Assembly: GCF_001975785.1 (NCBI RefSeq)
Contig: NZ_MSFI01000007.1
Location: 1-54,827 of the forward strand
Source: Domibacillus epiphyticus
GTDB lineage: Bacteria > Bacillota > Bacilli > Bacillales > Domibacillaceae
Reading direction: 5' to 3'
Length of the DNA: 54,827 nt
Shown here: piece after piece, positions 1 through 7,328 of the stretch
Layout: each line of letters starts with the position of its first letter
Numbering within the stretch: the first letter of the stretch is position 1
Program-made: the position numbers and the translations under genes
The notes under the pieces: generated by a model
What the model saw: only the letters and a program-made list of their open reading frames with translations
Told to the model about the DNA's origin: nothing
Database searches by the model: none

Positions 1-110
1 CGTTGACGTTTTTATTGATTTTGTTCAGTTTTCAATGTTCAATTATGCTGTCTGACAGCAACTTTTATATAATACCATTTCGCCGTTTTCGTTGTCAACA
101 ACTTTTTTAA
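1..110 (-). promoter_or_regulatory. rRNA operon promoter and 16S leader (edge of window)
   Basis: On the minus strand a strong sigma-A promoter is seen: TTGACA (93-98), an 18-bp spacer and TATTAT (69-74). Downstream, toward position 1, the transcript carries TTGAACATTGAAAACTGAAC, which resembles the boxA-like antitermination and processing sequence of Bacillus pre-16S leaders. The 16S gene itself would start beyond the left edge and is not in the window. The reading as an rRNA operon is inferred from the leader motif and from an rRNA cluster lying next to pdaB in B. subtilis. Confidence 0.72.
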
Positions 111-191
111 ATTGTTATAACACGTTTGCGTCTTGCGCAGCGGCAAGATTTAATTTAACACGATTCGTTATAATAGGTCAATTGTTTTTTC

Positions 192-219
192 GTATTTTTT
201 TATTTTTTATCCATATACT
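192..219 (+). promoter_or_regulatory. Possible sigma-E-like promoter for pdaB
   Basis: GTATTT (192-197) and CATATACT (212-219) are separated by 14 bp, close to the sporulation sigma-E pattern (ATATT-like -35, CATACAnT-like -10). It lies 35 bp before the pdaB-like start. B. subtilis pdaB is a forespore/mother-cell gene, so a sporulation promoter is expected. A TATAAT at 169-174 has no good -35 partner. Motif matching by eye only. Confidence 0.35.
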
Positions 220-253
220 CTTATTAATCCTTTTAAATCGGGGGCTTTAAACG

Positions 254-946
254 ATGATTCCATTCCTGTTTATACAAGCGAAACAACTCAAATGGGTCGC
301 TTTTCTTCTTTTTTCAGTTTGTCTTTTTTTATTATCTCTTCACCCGGAAAGCGATCAGCCAGTGATTTCGACAAATGGTCCGATGAAGGCTATTTATGCC
401 GGCCAAGATGGTATTTCTTTAACAGTGAATGCGGATCAGCAAGACCAAAACATCGGAAAATTAGTTAAACTGCTTATAGAAAATGAAACAACCGCTTCTT
501 TTTTCGTAACATCTTCCTGGCTTGAACATCATCCTAAAACAACCAAATTGCTCGTCGACAGAGCATTTGACATAGGCGTTCTTATTACGGATTCTTCGAA
601 CGAAGACGTAATCGTTCAAGAGATCAACGCAGTCAAAAAAATCCTTTCCTCACACGGGAAAATTAATATTGTATTTTTGCGGGCAGCCGATGGTGTGGAA
701 CAGGATGGCATACTGCGTGTTGCGGAATCTAACGGGTACTTGCCAGTACAGTGGAGTGTGGATTTAAGAAACCGCCCCGCTTCATCTTTTGTCGAAAATG
801 CTAAAAAAGGGGATATTGTCTTATTAAATCTTGATTCAGATCAACAGGTGACCAAAAAAATGATTTCTATATTGTCTGCCAAAGAGACACCGATCAGTCT
901 ATCTGAAATGATCGGCGGCCGAGCGGATATTCAGTACATTCCATAA
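254..946 (+). CDS. pdaB: PdaB-like polysaccharide deacetylase family protein, divergent
   Basis: This 230-residue protein has an N-terminal membrane anchor (about residues 12-28) followed by an extracytoplasmic domain that aligns by eye with PdaB/YbaN of Bacillus: the KAIYAGQDGISLT stretch, the ASFFVTSSWLEHHP stretch and the GDIVLLNLDSDQQ stretch match PdaB landmarks. PdaB is needed to keep spore cortex intact late in sporulation. The usual NodB metal-binding motif TFDDG reads TVNADQ here, the second-motif histidines are absent (IGVLITDSS) and the RPP motif is LRAAD, so catalysis is doubtful; B. subtilis PdaB is itself atypical but keeps TFD. It is the only plus-strand gene. A GGGGG SD at 240-244 supports the ATG. 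It converges on kbaA with a shared terminator. It is shorter than B. subtilis PdaB (about 254 residues). Confidence 0.68.
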   Translation: MIPFLFIQAKQLKWVAFLLFSVCLFLLSLHPESDQPVISTNGPMKAIYAGQDGISLTVNADQQDQNIGKLVKLLIENETTASFFVTSSWLEHHPKTTKLLVDRAFDIGVLITDSSNEDVIVQEINAVKKILSSHGKINIVFLRAADGVEQDGILRVAESNGYLPVQWSVDLRNRPASSFVENAKKGDIVLLNLDSDQQVTKKMISILSAKETPISLSEMIGGRADIQYIP

Positions 947-952
947 AAAAAA

Positions 953-977
953 GAAAGCCGGCGACTATCCGGCTTTC
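953..977. terminator. Bidirectional terminator between pdaB and kbaA
   Basis: A perfect 9-bp stem GAAAGCCGG/CCGGCTTTC with a 7-nt loop is flanked by an A-run on the left (945-952) and a T-run on the right (981-987), so it can stop transcripts from both convergent genes. The kbaA stop codon (965-967) lies inside the loop. Confidence 0.85.
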
Positions 978-1570
978 AGGATTTTTTTGTTGTATTTCGG
1001 TAAAAATAATAGTTGGAATGCATTACATGGCAATAATGTAAAGAGCATTAAATAGAGCCAGCTTTCTTCGTTTGCCTGCAGGACTGGAAGCCATTCAAGT
1101 GTTGTAACGACGACCATGAAAAAGAAAGCCGCAATAAATACGTTTTTATTTTTTCCTTTCCCTTTCAACCAGGCAACTGCCAGACCAACGATTAAAAGGA
1201 TGAATGCAAGTATAAAATAAGATCCGATTGCTTCCCCTTCACTGCTGAATGCTTTAAATCGGAAATAGACAAGATCAAACAGTACGACAATAATTAATGC
1301 AATCTGAATAAAGCTCCAGTAAGAACGGAATAATCCTAGTCCAAATTGATGAATGGTTAAGTAAGCAAAGAAGCCCATTTGACTGATTACGCTAAATGTA
1401 AAACCAACGCCGATCAGCCAAGCAAGAACGGACAGCACTTCCCCCCATTCTCCATTTGCAAAAAGCGGTGCGAACTCGTTCCAACGGATAATAAATCCAA
1501 GAACGCCTGTTACCGCTCCGCCGATAAGCAATGTATGTGTAAAAAATCGTATCCAGTTTCGTATACCCAC
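965..1570 (-). CDS. kbaA: KinB-signalling pathway activator KbaA
   Basis: A 201-residue integral membrane protein with about six hydrophobic segments (residues 12-30, 40-62, 66-82, 85-103, 115-135, 142-160 and a C-terminal one). Length, topology and position between salA and pdaB match KbaA, which in B. subtilis activates the KinB sensor kinase feeding the Spo0A sporulation phosphorelay. The start is GTG at 1568-1570 behind a GGGGGA Shine-Dalgarno. The gene has its own 5' region after the salA terminator, so it is probably transcribed separately. gerD, which normally precedes it, is absent. Identification rests mostly on synteny and membrane topology, as KbaA is poorly conserved. Confidence 0.8.
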   Translation of the reverse strand: MGIRNWIRFFTHTLLIGGAVTGVLGFIIRWNEFAPLFANGEWGEVLSVLAWLIGVGFTFSVISQMGFFAYLTIHQFGLGLFRSYWSFIQIALIIVVLFDLVYFRFKAFSSEGEAIGSYFILAFILLIVGLAVAWLKGKGKNKNVFIAAFFFMVVVTTLEWLPVLQANEESWLYLMLFTLLPCNAFQLLFLPKYNKKILKAG

Positions 1571-1662
1571 GTATAAATCCCCCTGTACATTCTTCTGTTA
1601 CGATTGTATCAATACACCTGTGAAAAAGAAAGACGATGACAAGTGGACAATTCTTGTCTTTC

Positions 1663-1697
1663 ATAAAAAAAACTTCCGGACCGCAGTCCGGAAGTTT
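1663..1697 (-). terminator. Rho-independent terminator after salA
   Basis: An 11-bp perfect stem AACTTCCGGAC (1671-1681) / GTCCGGAAGTT (1686-1696) with loop CGCA is followed on the minus strand by a run of eight T (complement of 1665-1672). It lies immediately after the salA stop codon. Confidence 0.9.
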
Positions 1698-1699
1698 TC

Positions 1700-2758
1700 T
1701 TATTTTGCCAGCTTTGTATCGAGCTTTTTAGCGATTTCCTGATAAATGGCACCCAGTGGATGGTCTTCTGCGTAAACAGATGGAGCGAAATCATTCTCGT
1801 TCCAGTCTGGCTGTTGCAGTGGAAGACGTCCAAGTAATTCAGTACGCAGTTCGTCAGCCAGCTTGTCTCCGCCTCCCTGGCCAAAAATGTATTCTTTTTC
1901 ACCTGTGGCTTTATTTTCAAAGTAGGCCATGTTTTCAATAACACCTACAACCTCATGATCAGTCTGCAGTGCCATCGCGCCTGCGCGTGCTGCGACGAAT
2001 GCAGCAGTCGGATGCGGTGTAGAAACGATAACTTCTTTACAATGCGGCAGCATCGTATGCACATCAAGCGCAACGTCACCTGTTCCTGGCGGCAAATCGA
2101 GCAGCAGGTAGTCAAGATCGCCCCACTCGACTTGTGAGAAAAAGTTGTTTAGCATTTTTCCAAGCATCGGCCCGCGCCAAATAACGGGTGCGTTGTCATC
2201 GACGAAAAACCCCATGGAAATGACTTTCACACCGAATCGTTCAACCGGCATTATTTTTTCTCCATTAATAGTCGGGCGTACTGCTATGCCCATCATATCC
2301 GGAACGCTGAATCCATATATATCGGCATCGACCAAGCCTACTTTTTTTCCTAGTCGGGCTAGGGAAATCGCCAGGTTGACGGATACGGTTGATTTACCGA
2401 CGCCGCCTTTTCCACTTGCGATCGCTAAAAAGGTCGTCCCGCTTTCAGGAGAAAGCAAGTTTTTATTTTCACCTGCTGCCTTTGTTCCACGGAACTGGGC
2501 AATCTTCTCTTCTGACAGCTCAGTAAAACGGATACCAACTGATTCAACACCCGCTTCTTTTAAGGTGTTAACGATTCTCATTTGCAGCTGCAGCTGTTCA
2601 GGTGTGCCTGTTTGAGCAATAGCGACCTTCACGCTTACATGATTTTTTTCTTCTTTAATTGAAATTTCTACGATACCGTCTGTTTCCGCTAATGTTTTAT
2701 GTAAAAAAGGGTCTTCTAGGGCATTTACGATATCGCGTACTTGTGATTCTGTAATCAA
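1700..2758 (-). CDS. salA: Mrp/NBP35-family P-loop ATPase SalA
   Basis: This is the Mrp/ApbC-family P-loop protein SalA (YbaL). It has an N-terminal DUF59/MIP18-like domain (about residues 1-95) and a MinD/Mrp ATPase domain with the deviant Walker A motif GKGGVGKST, followed by the LVDADIYG and LLLDLPPGTGD motifs. In B. subtilis SalA represses scoC and so raises protease (aprE) expression; related Mrp proteins carry Fe-S clusters, but the CxxC pair of those proteins is not seen here. The frame opens at 2770, but that ATG abuts the AAGG with no spacing. TTG at 2756-2758 has proper spacing and gives 352 residues starting MITESQV, the same length as the B. subtilis protein, so it is preferred. 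Confidence 0.92.
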   Translation of the reverse strand: MITESQVRDIVNALEDPFLHKTLAETDGIVEISIKEEKNHVSVKVAIAQTGTPEQLQLQMRIVNTLKEAGVESVGIRFTELSEEKIAQFRGTKAAGENKNLLSPESGTTFLAIASGKGGVGKSTVSVNLAISLARLGKKVGLVDADIYGFSVPDMMGIAVRPTINGEKIMPVERFGVKVISMGFFVDDNAPVIWRGPMLGKMLNNFFSQVEWGDLDYLLLDLPPGTGDVALDVHTMLPHCKEVIVSTPHPTAAFVAARAGAMALQTDHEVVGVIENMAYFENKATGEKEYIFGQGGGDKLADELRTELLGRLPLQQPDWNENDFAPSVYAEDHPLGAIYQEIAKKLDTKLAK

Positions 2759-2832
2759 TGGGTGCACCATCCTTCGTTTAAAGTTTTCGCATTCATTAGT
2801 ATAGCATACTCTTCTATAGAAGGATGGAAAAG

Positions 2833-3513
2833 CTACTTAGTTTGAAAATATCGTAATATGCCCCGAGAAACGGAAGCCGCCGTTTTTTCCTGATATTCTT
2901 CATCCAGCAGCAAGCGCCGCTCTTGTGGATTTGACAAGAACCCGATTTCGACCAATGCACCAGGTATATCCGCTTCTTTTAAAATATAGACATGTCCAAT
3001 CTCTGCAGGTGTTCGGTCTGTATTTTCTAAATTCCTTGTCAATTCCTTCTGAATCGATACAGCCACTTTTTTGTTTTCAGGCAGATGAGGAGCATAAAAG
3101 GTTTGTGCACCGCGCCAATCTTCTGTTGGAATCGCATTTAAATGAATGCTGATAAACAAATCTGCACCTGATTCGTTAATAAGCCGGCTTCTTTCTTGCA
3201 AATCTTCTATTTTTCTCGTGCGAATTCGCTCCGTCTCTTTTCGTGCAAGGTCCGTGTCCTCTTCCCTCGTCAATAAAACGACAGCTCCCTGACCGTTTAA
3301 ATGTTCTCTTAGTTTTTTCGCGACCGATAACGCAATGTCTTTCTCAAGCGCATCTTCATCTCCCGCTCCGCCATCCACACCGCCATGTCCTGGATCAATC
3401 AAAATCGTAACCCCTGAGAGCGGCGGTTTCCATACATTAAAGACCGGCTTTATATCTTGATAAAAAAAGGCTGCGATTGTAATGAAAAGAATGACAATAG
3501 CAGTGCGTTTCAT
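2833..3513 (-). CDS. cwlD: N-acetylmuramoyl-L-alanine amidase CwlD (sporulation)
   Basis: A 226-residue Amidase_3 protein with an N-terminal signal/anchor (residues 5-18) and zinc-ligand motifs DPGHGGVDGG, a catalytic-domain glutamate in EKDIAL, SIHLNA and a C-terminal VEIGFLSN. CwlD removes side peptides from muramic acid so that muramic-delta-lactam can form in spore cortex, which is needed for germination. The ATG at 3511-3513 has GGGGGG at 3521-3526 as SD; an upstream TTG (3517-3519) lies too close to it. The gene sits between rpsI and salA as in Bacillus and is preceded by a sigma-E-like promoter. Confidence 0.93.
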   Translation of the reverse strand: MKRTAIVILFITIAAFFYQDIKPVFNVWKPPLSGVTILIDPGHGGVDGGAGDEDALEKDIALSVAKKLREHLNGQGAVVLLTREEDTDLARKETERIRTRKIEDLQERSRLINESGADLFISIHLNAIPTEDWRGAQTFYAPHLPENKKVAVSIQKELTRNLENTDRTPAEIGHVYILKEADIPGALVEIGFLSNPQERRLLLDEEYQEKTAASVSRGILRYFQTK

Positions 3514-3537
3514 GGACAATCCCCCCTCATCACGACC

Positions 3538-3566
3538 AGTATATGATGGTGTGGCTGTTCAAATGA
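3538..3566 (-). promoter_or_regulatory. Possible sigma-E-like promoter for cwlD
   Basis: On the minus strand TCATTT (3561-3566) and CATATACT (3538-3545) are 15 bp apart, resembling a mother-cell sigma-E promoter. The -10 octamer is identical to the one upstream of pdaB. B. subtilis cwlD is transcribed in the mother cell, which fits. The predicted start lies only about 18 nt before the ATG, leaving just room for the SD. Confidence 0.4.
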
Positions 3567-3594
3567 AAAAATCCTTTCTCCACATGAGAGAAAA
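3565..3594 (-). terminator. Weak terminator-like hairpin before cwlD
   Basis: Stem TTTCTC (3575-3580) / GAGAAA (3588-3593), with a 7-nt loop, is followed on the minus strand by GGATTTTTT (T-run at 3566-3571). It would end any transcript from the small-ORF region upstream. The stem is short and AT-rich. Confidence 0.4.
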
Positions 3595-3628
3595 GATTAG
3601 AGGATGGAACTCCATTGCCGTTATCATA

Positions 3629-3692
3629 TTAAAAAGGAACCCAGAGTAGGCTGATTAAAATCCACAAAATTATGATGCATGATCTACCCCAT
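3629..3692 (-). pseudogene. Possible broken small hydrophobic ORF
   Basis: An ATG at 3690-3692 has an ideal SD (AGGAGG at 3698-3703, 5-nt spacing) but meets TAG at codon 3 (ATG GGG TAG). If one G of the GGGG run is dropped, the frame reads MGRSCIIILWILISLLWVPF and stops at TAA 3629-3631: a 20-residue, strongly hydrophobic peptide with one likely membrane segment. This may be a small membrane-protein gene inactivated by a 1-nt insertion, or a sequencing error in a homopolymer. The 3520-3906 gap otherwise holds only the promoter and terminators listed. In B. subtilis ybaJ occupies this gap; nothing like it is present. Confidence 0.35.
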
Positions 3693-3856
3693 GCTTCCCT
3701 CCTGATTAGACAGCATAAAAAGGCAGAGGAAAGAAGAGGTTTGAACACACTCCATACCCCCAAGACAATGAAACATCTATATGCACGTCACAAACGACTT
3801 GCCGCAATGAGTTTCAATGGTATAAGGAACTTTAAAATGCGGTCAGGTCAAATCAT

Positions 3857-3884
3857 TAAAAAAGACCCCCAGCCAAAATGGCTG
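3857..3884 (-). terminator. Terminator after rpsI
   Basis: CAGCCA (3870-3875) / TGGCTG (3879-3884) forms a stem with a 3-nt loop. On the minus strand it is followed by GGGGTC and then a TTTTTT run (3858-3863). It ends the rplM-rpsI unit. Confidence 0.65.
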
Positions 3885-3906
3885 AGAGCCTTCCAAACGC
3901 CCAAAA

Positions 3907-4299
3907 TTAACGTTTTGAGAACTGAGGTGCGCGACGAGCGCCTTTAAGACCGTATTTTTTACGTTCTTTCGCACGTGCATCACGTGTAAGGTAGCCGGCA
4001 CGTTTAAGTGTCGGACGGAATTCTGGATCAGCTTGCAGAAGAGCGCGGGCGATTCCGTGACGGATCGCTCCTGCCTGTCCTGTGTAGCCGCCTCCGTTTA
4101 CATTTACATGTACATCATAGCTGTTTACTGTTTCAGTCGCAACGAGCGGCTGGTTAATCACAGTGCGCAGCGCTTCAAATGGGATATAATCTTCAGCAGT
4201 ACGGCCGTTGATTACGATTTTGCCTTCGCCTGGTACTAAGCGTACGCGAGCTACTGAACTTTTACGGCGTCCTGTGCCTAAGTATTGAACTTGTGACAA
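3907..4299 (-). CDS. rpsI: 30S ribosomal protein S9
   Basis: S9 (uS9) of the small-subunit head, whose C-terminal tail reaches the P-site tRNA. The protein shows [12 protein letters not shown], the [19 protein letters not shown] core and the invariant C-terminus QFSKR. The frame extends to 4305, but that ATG lies 2 nt from the GGAGGAA SD; the TTG at 4297-4299 has 8-nt spacing and gives the usual 130 residues (MSQVQY), so it is preferred. Co-transcribed with rplM, 25 bp downstream of it. Confidence 0.97.
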   Translation of the reverse strand: MSQVQYLGTGRRKSSVARVRLVPGEGKIVINGRTAEDYIPFEALRTVINQPLVATETVNSYDVHVNVNGGGYTGQAGAIRHGIARALLQADPEFRPTLKRAGYLTRDARAKERKKYGLKGARRAPQFSKR

Positions 4300-4324
4300 T
4301 GTCATTTCCTCCTTTTAATTTTTA

Positions 4325-4762
4325 TTATCCGCGAAGTTCGTAAACTTCTGGTTGTTGTGCTTCATGTTTGTGCTCTGCTCCAGCATATACGTGAAGTTTT
4401 TTGAACATTTGACGACCTAAAGAACCTTTTGGAAGCATGCCTTTAATAGCAAGTTCTAGCATTCTTTCAGGGTTTTTGTCACGCATATCTTGTGCTGTGC
4501 GTGTTTTCAAGCCACCTGGATACATGCTGTGGCGGTAGTAAATTTTCCCTTGAAGTTTGTTGCCTGTCAATTCAATTTTAGAAGCGTTGAGGATGATCAC
4601 GTGATCACCAGTGTCAACGTGCGGTGTGAAAGTTGGTTTATGTTTGCCGCGCAAAATAGATGCTACTTCGCTTGATAGGCGGCCCAATGTTTTGCCTTCA
4701 GCATCGATAACGAACCATTTACGATCGATTTCGCCTGCTTTAGCCATATAAGTCGTACGCAT
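4325..4762 (-). CDS. rplM: 50S ribosomal protein L13
   Basis: L13 (uL13), an early-assembly 23S rRNA-binding protein, 145 residues as in B. subtilis. Landmarks: [16 protein letters not shown] at the N-terminus, [20 protein letters not shown], and [26 protein letters not shown] precedes ATG. It begins the two-gene rplM-rpsI operon behind its own promoter and L13 leader. Confidence 0.98.
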   Translation of the reverse strand: MRTTYMAKAGEIDRKWFVIDAEGKTLGRLSSEVASILRGKHKPTFTPHVDTGDHVIILNASKIELTGNKLQGKIYYRHSMYPGGLKTRTAQDMRDKNPERMLELAIKGMLPKGSLGRQMFKKLHVYAGAEHKHEAQQPEVYELRG

Positions 4763-4892
4763 TGTTTACCCTCCTGATTAATTATGTTTTTACGGTTCCA
4801 TGTATTTATATCACGAATAAGTTTCCGGGGCTCATCGTGGGGTCAAATAACATACCATATGCTATAATATATCGTCTTCAATTCATTGTCAA
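4763..4892 (-). promoter_or_regulatory. Promoter and L13 autoregulatory leader of rplM-rpsI
   Basis: A consensus-like promoter TTGACA (4887-4892), 17 bp, TATTAT (4864-4869) opens a leader of about 95 nt. The leader contains the hairpin CACGA...TCGTG (4812-4839) closing the loop sequence GAGCCCCGGAAAC, which resembles the Firmicute ribosomal L13 leader family, thought to be bound by L13 itself. The family assignment is from memory of the motif. Confidence 0.7.
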
Positions 4893-4912
4893 GAAAAAAT
4901 GCAACACTTGGT

Positions 4913-5671
4913 TTAGTTGTCATAGAAAACTTGCCATAAATACAAGCCTGCGGCGGGAGCAGTTTGTCCTGCATGCTGACGATTGCGGTCTGCCAAAATT
5001 TTCGCTACATCCTCTGGCTCCATGCGGCCGTTGCCCACTTTTATTAACGTCCCGACCATAATTCTCACCATATTATACAAAAATCCATTGCCGGTAAACC
5101 TCACTTCAAGGTCATTGCCGGTTTCAATAAACAATATATTGGTGACGGTTCTCACTTTATTTTCTTTGTCTGTTTTCGCTGAGCAAAAAGACGTAAAGTC
5201 ATGCTCCCCAATTAAATGAGCTGCCGCTTTTTTCATGCGTTCCACATCCAATGGATACGGGTAATGATAGGCGTATGACGTACGAAACGGGTCGCGGTAC
5301 GGCGTCCGGTAAATCCGGTAGCGATACTCTTTCCCCGTTACCGAATAACGTGCATGAAACGAGTCTGGCACTTCCTCGGTCCGCTTCACGGAAATATCCT
5401 GTGGCAATTCTCCATTTAATGCTCTCGCCCATCTATCGGCGGGCATAGCAAGCGGCGTGTCAAAGTGTACAATTTGCCCTAGCGCATGAACGCCGGCATC
5501 TGTACGCCCTGATGCGTGCGTTTTAACCGTCATTTTTTTATGGATTTTCCATAGTGCTTTCTCGAGCTCCTGCTGGACAGTACGGTCATTCAGCTGTGAC
5601 TGATATCCTGAAAAGCGCGAGCCGTCATACATGAGCTCACATTTTATCCGCTTCAATTCCATCTCTCCCAT
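4913..5671 (-). CDS. truA: tRNA pseudouridine(38-40) synthase TruA
   Basis: TruA makes pseudouridine at positions 38-40 of the tRNA anticodon arm. The catalytic aspartate lies in the motif GRTDAGVHA; other family marks are YDGSRFSGYQSQ, FHARYSVTGKEYRY and FLYNMVRIMVGTL. The open frame extends to 5701 inside ecfT, but the ATG at 5669-5671 overlaps the ecfT stop as TAATG and is the likely start (252 residues); ATG at 5662 or TTG at 5656 remain possible. Last gene of the ecfA1-ecfA2-ecfT-truA run. Confidence 0.95.
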   Translation of the reverse strand: MGEMELKRIKCELMYDGSRFSGYQSQLNDRTVQQELEKALWKIHKKMTVKTHASGRTDAGVHALGQIVHFDTPLAMPADRWARALNGELPQDISVKRTEEVPDSFHARYSVTGKEYRYRIYRTPYRDPFRTSYAYHYPYPLDVERMKKAAAHLIGEHDFTSFCSAKTDKENKVRTVTNILFIETGNDLEVRFTGNGFLYNMVRIMVGTLIKVGNGRMEPEDVAKILADRNRQHAGQTAPAAGLYLWQVFYDN

Positions 5672-6468
5672 TAACTTCTTAACATGAACAGCGCTGCACA
5701 CAAAGCGACAAGGAGGAACATCGCTATCGTATCACGCGTGCTCCATTGCAGGATGCGGTATTTCGTCCTTCCTTCACTGCCTTTGTAGCCTCTCGCTTCC
5801 ATGGCCACTGCCAGCTCCTCCGCCCGTTTAAACGCGCTTACAAACAGCGGAATCAAAAGAGGTATGACCGCTTTAACCCGTTCCGGTATCGATCCGCTCG
5901 AGAAATCCGCTCCCCTTGCCATCTGTGCTTTCATAATTTTATCCGTTTCATCAAGAAGTGTCGGAATAAAACGCAGTGAAATCGACATCATTAACGCCAG
6001 TTCATGTACGGGCAATTTTAATTTCTTTAACGGCCCAAACAAGCTTTCAATCCCGTCCGTTACCGAAATAGGCGGCGTTGTAAGCGTAAGGAGCGATGTA
6101 ACGAAAATGAGCAATAAAAATCGGATTGAAATTAACACGCCCTTTATAACGCCGCCTTTGTAGATCGTCAAAAAACCGATCTGGGCTAAAATGTCCCCTT
6201 CTTTTGTAAAAAACACGTGAAGAAAGAACGTAAAAAGAATAAGAATAAGTACAGGCTTTAACCCATTGATTAAAAATCGCAGCTTTACTCTAGATAAAAG
6301 AACAATCAAACATGTAATGGCTCCGAGAACCGCATACGTCACGGCGTTATTGGCTAAAAACACGATGATAACAAACCCGAAAATAAATAACAGCTTTGCC
6401 CGCGGATCCATTTTGTGTACGACGGAATCTGCCGGCAAGTAACGGCCGACGATCATTTTCTCCATCAT
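5671..6468 (-). CDS. ecfT: ECF transporter transmembrane protein EcfT
   Basis: EcfT is the integral membrane subunit that couples the two ATPases to exchangeable vitamin/metal-binding S components in group II energy-coupling factor transporters. The 265-residue protein has hydrophobic segments near residues 25-62, 68-88, 100-130 and 245-263, and the cytoplasmic coupling-helix motifs with Ala-Arg-Gly: MARGADFSSG and MEARGYKG. It overlaps ecfA2 by ATGA and truA by TAATG, pointing to translational coupling. Confidence 0.96.
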   Translation of the reverse strand: MMEKMIVGRYLPADSVVHKMDPRAKLLFIFGFVIIVFLANNAVTYAVLGAITCLIVLLSRVKLRFLINGLKPVLILILFTFFLHVFFTKEGDILAQIGFLTIYKGGVIKGVLISIRFLLLIFVTSLLTLTTPPISVTDGIESLFGPLKKLKLPVHELALMMSISLRFIPTLLDETDKIMKAQMARGADFSSGSIPERVKAVIPLLIPLFVSAFKRAEELAVAMEARGYKGSEGRTKYRILQWSTRDTIAMFLLVALCAALFMLRS

Positions 6469-7328
6469 GTCATTTCACCGCGCAGTCTGCTCACTTCAGC
6501 GGCAAGTTCTTCCGGTGTTAAACACACTTTATCGAGCGGGTGTCCTAAATGCGACTCAAACATTCGCTGAAACCGGACTGTTTCCGGTATATCAAGGCCG
6601 ACATTTGTTAAACTGTCCGCATCGCTAAAAATATCACGAGGGGCCCCGGTACGGTACACCTGCCCTTTATGCATAATGATGATTTTGTCGGCATAACGCG
6701 CTGCGTCTTCCATGCTGTGCGTCACAAGAACACACGTCAGCCCATTCTTCTTTTGAAGCGTGGCAAACATGTTCATTATGTCCTGGCGCCCTCGCGGATC
6801 CAGACCTGCTGTCGGCTCATCCAGCACAAGGACATCCGGTTTCATTGCAAGAACTCCCGCAATCGCCACACGCCTCATCTGTCCACCTGATAAATCAAAC
6901 GGCGATTTCCCAAGTACCTCTTCCGGCAGGCCGACAAGCCCGATTGCTTCCCGGGTCCGCTTTTTTGCCTCTTCTTCGCTCACGCCAAAATTCATCGGAC
7001 CAAAACAAATATCTTTTTCAACCGTTTCATCAAACAGCTGATGCTCCGGAAATTGAAAAACAATGCCAACACGGCGGCGCACATCTTTTAATTTTTTTCC
7101 CTTTCGCCCTGCCGCAATGGTCCGGCTTCCAATCTCGATTTCTCCTTTTAACGGCCTGAGCAACGCATTCAGATGCTGAAGAACAGTCGATTTGCCCGAT
7201 CCGGTATGGCCGATAATCGCCACATACTGACCGGACGGAATAGTGAACGTCACGTCCATAATAGCCTGGCGTTCAAATGGCGTGCCGGCTGCATAACTGT
7301 ATTCTACTTCTCGAAGTTTAATGTCCAT
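6465..7328 (-). CDS. ecfA2: ECF transporter ATPase EcfA2
   Basis: Second ATP-binding subunit of the ECF transporter, 287 residues. Walker A GHTGSGKST, Q-loop FQFPEHQLF, signature LSGGQMRRVAIAG, Walker B DVLVLDEPTAG and H-loop VTHSME are all present, so it should hydrolyse ATP. The frame overlaps the ecfA1 end by 25 bp, so the two ATPases are probably made in equal amounts, as expected of a heterodimer. Confidence 0.96.
   Translation of the reverse strand: MDIKLREVEYSYAAGTPFERQAIMDVTFTIPSGQYVAIIGHTGSGKSTVLQHLNALLRPLKGEIEIGSRTIAAGRKGKKLKDVRRRVGIVFQFPEHQLFDETVEKDICFGPMNFGVSEEEAKKRTREAIGLVGLPEEVLGKSPFDLSGGQMRRVAIAGVLAMKPDVLVLDEPTAGLDPRGRQDIMNMFATLQKKNGLTCVLVTHSMEDAARYADKIIIMHKGQVYRTGAPRDIFSDADSLTNVGLDIPETVRFQRMFESHLGHPLDKVCLTPEELAAEVSRLRGEMT

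Noticed and set aside
101-180. Second rRNA promoter around TATAAC (114-119) on the minus strand
   Set aside because: No -35 hexamer at 16-18 bp; kept only the clear promoter.
3672-3947. A 91-codon plus-strand ORF after rpsI
   Set aside because: It overlaps the rpsI 3' end on the other strand, crosses the rpsI terminator, has no SD and no family resemblance; most likely chance.
6760-7159. Overlapping plus-strand ORFs inside ecfA2
   Set aside because: They are mirror frames of a strong ATPase gene, with no SD and skewed composition.
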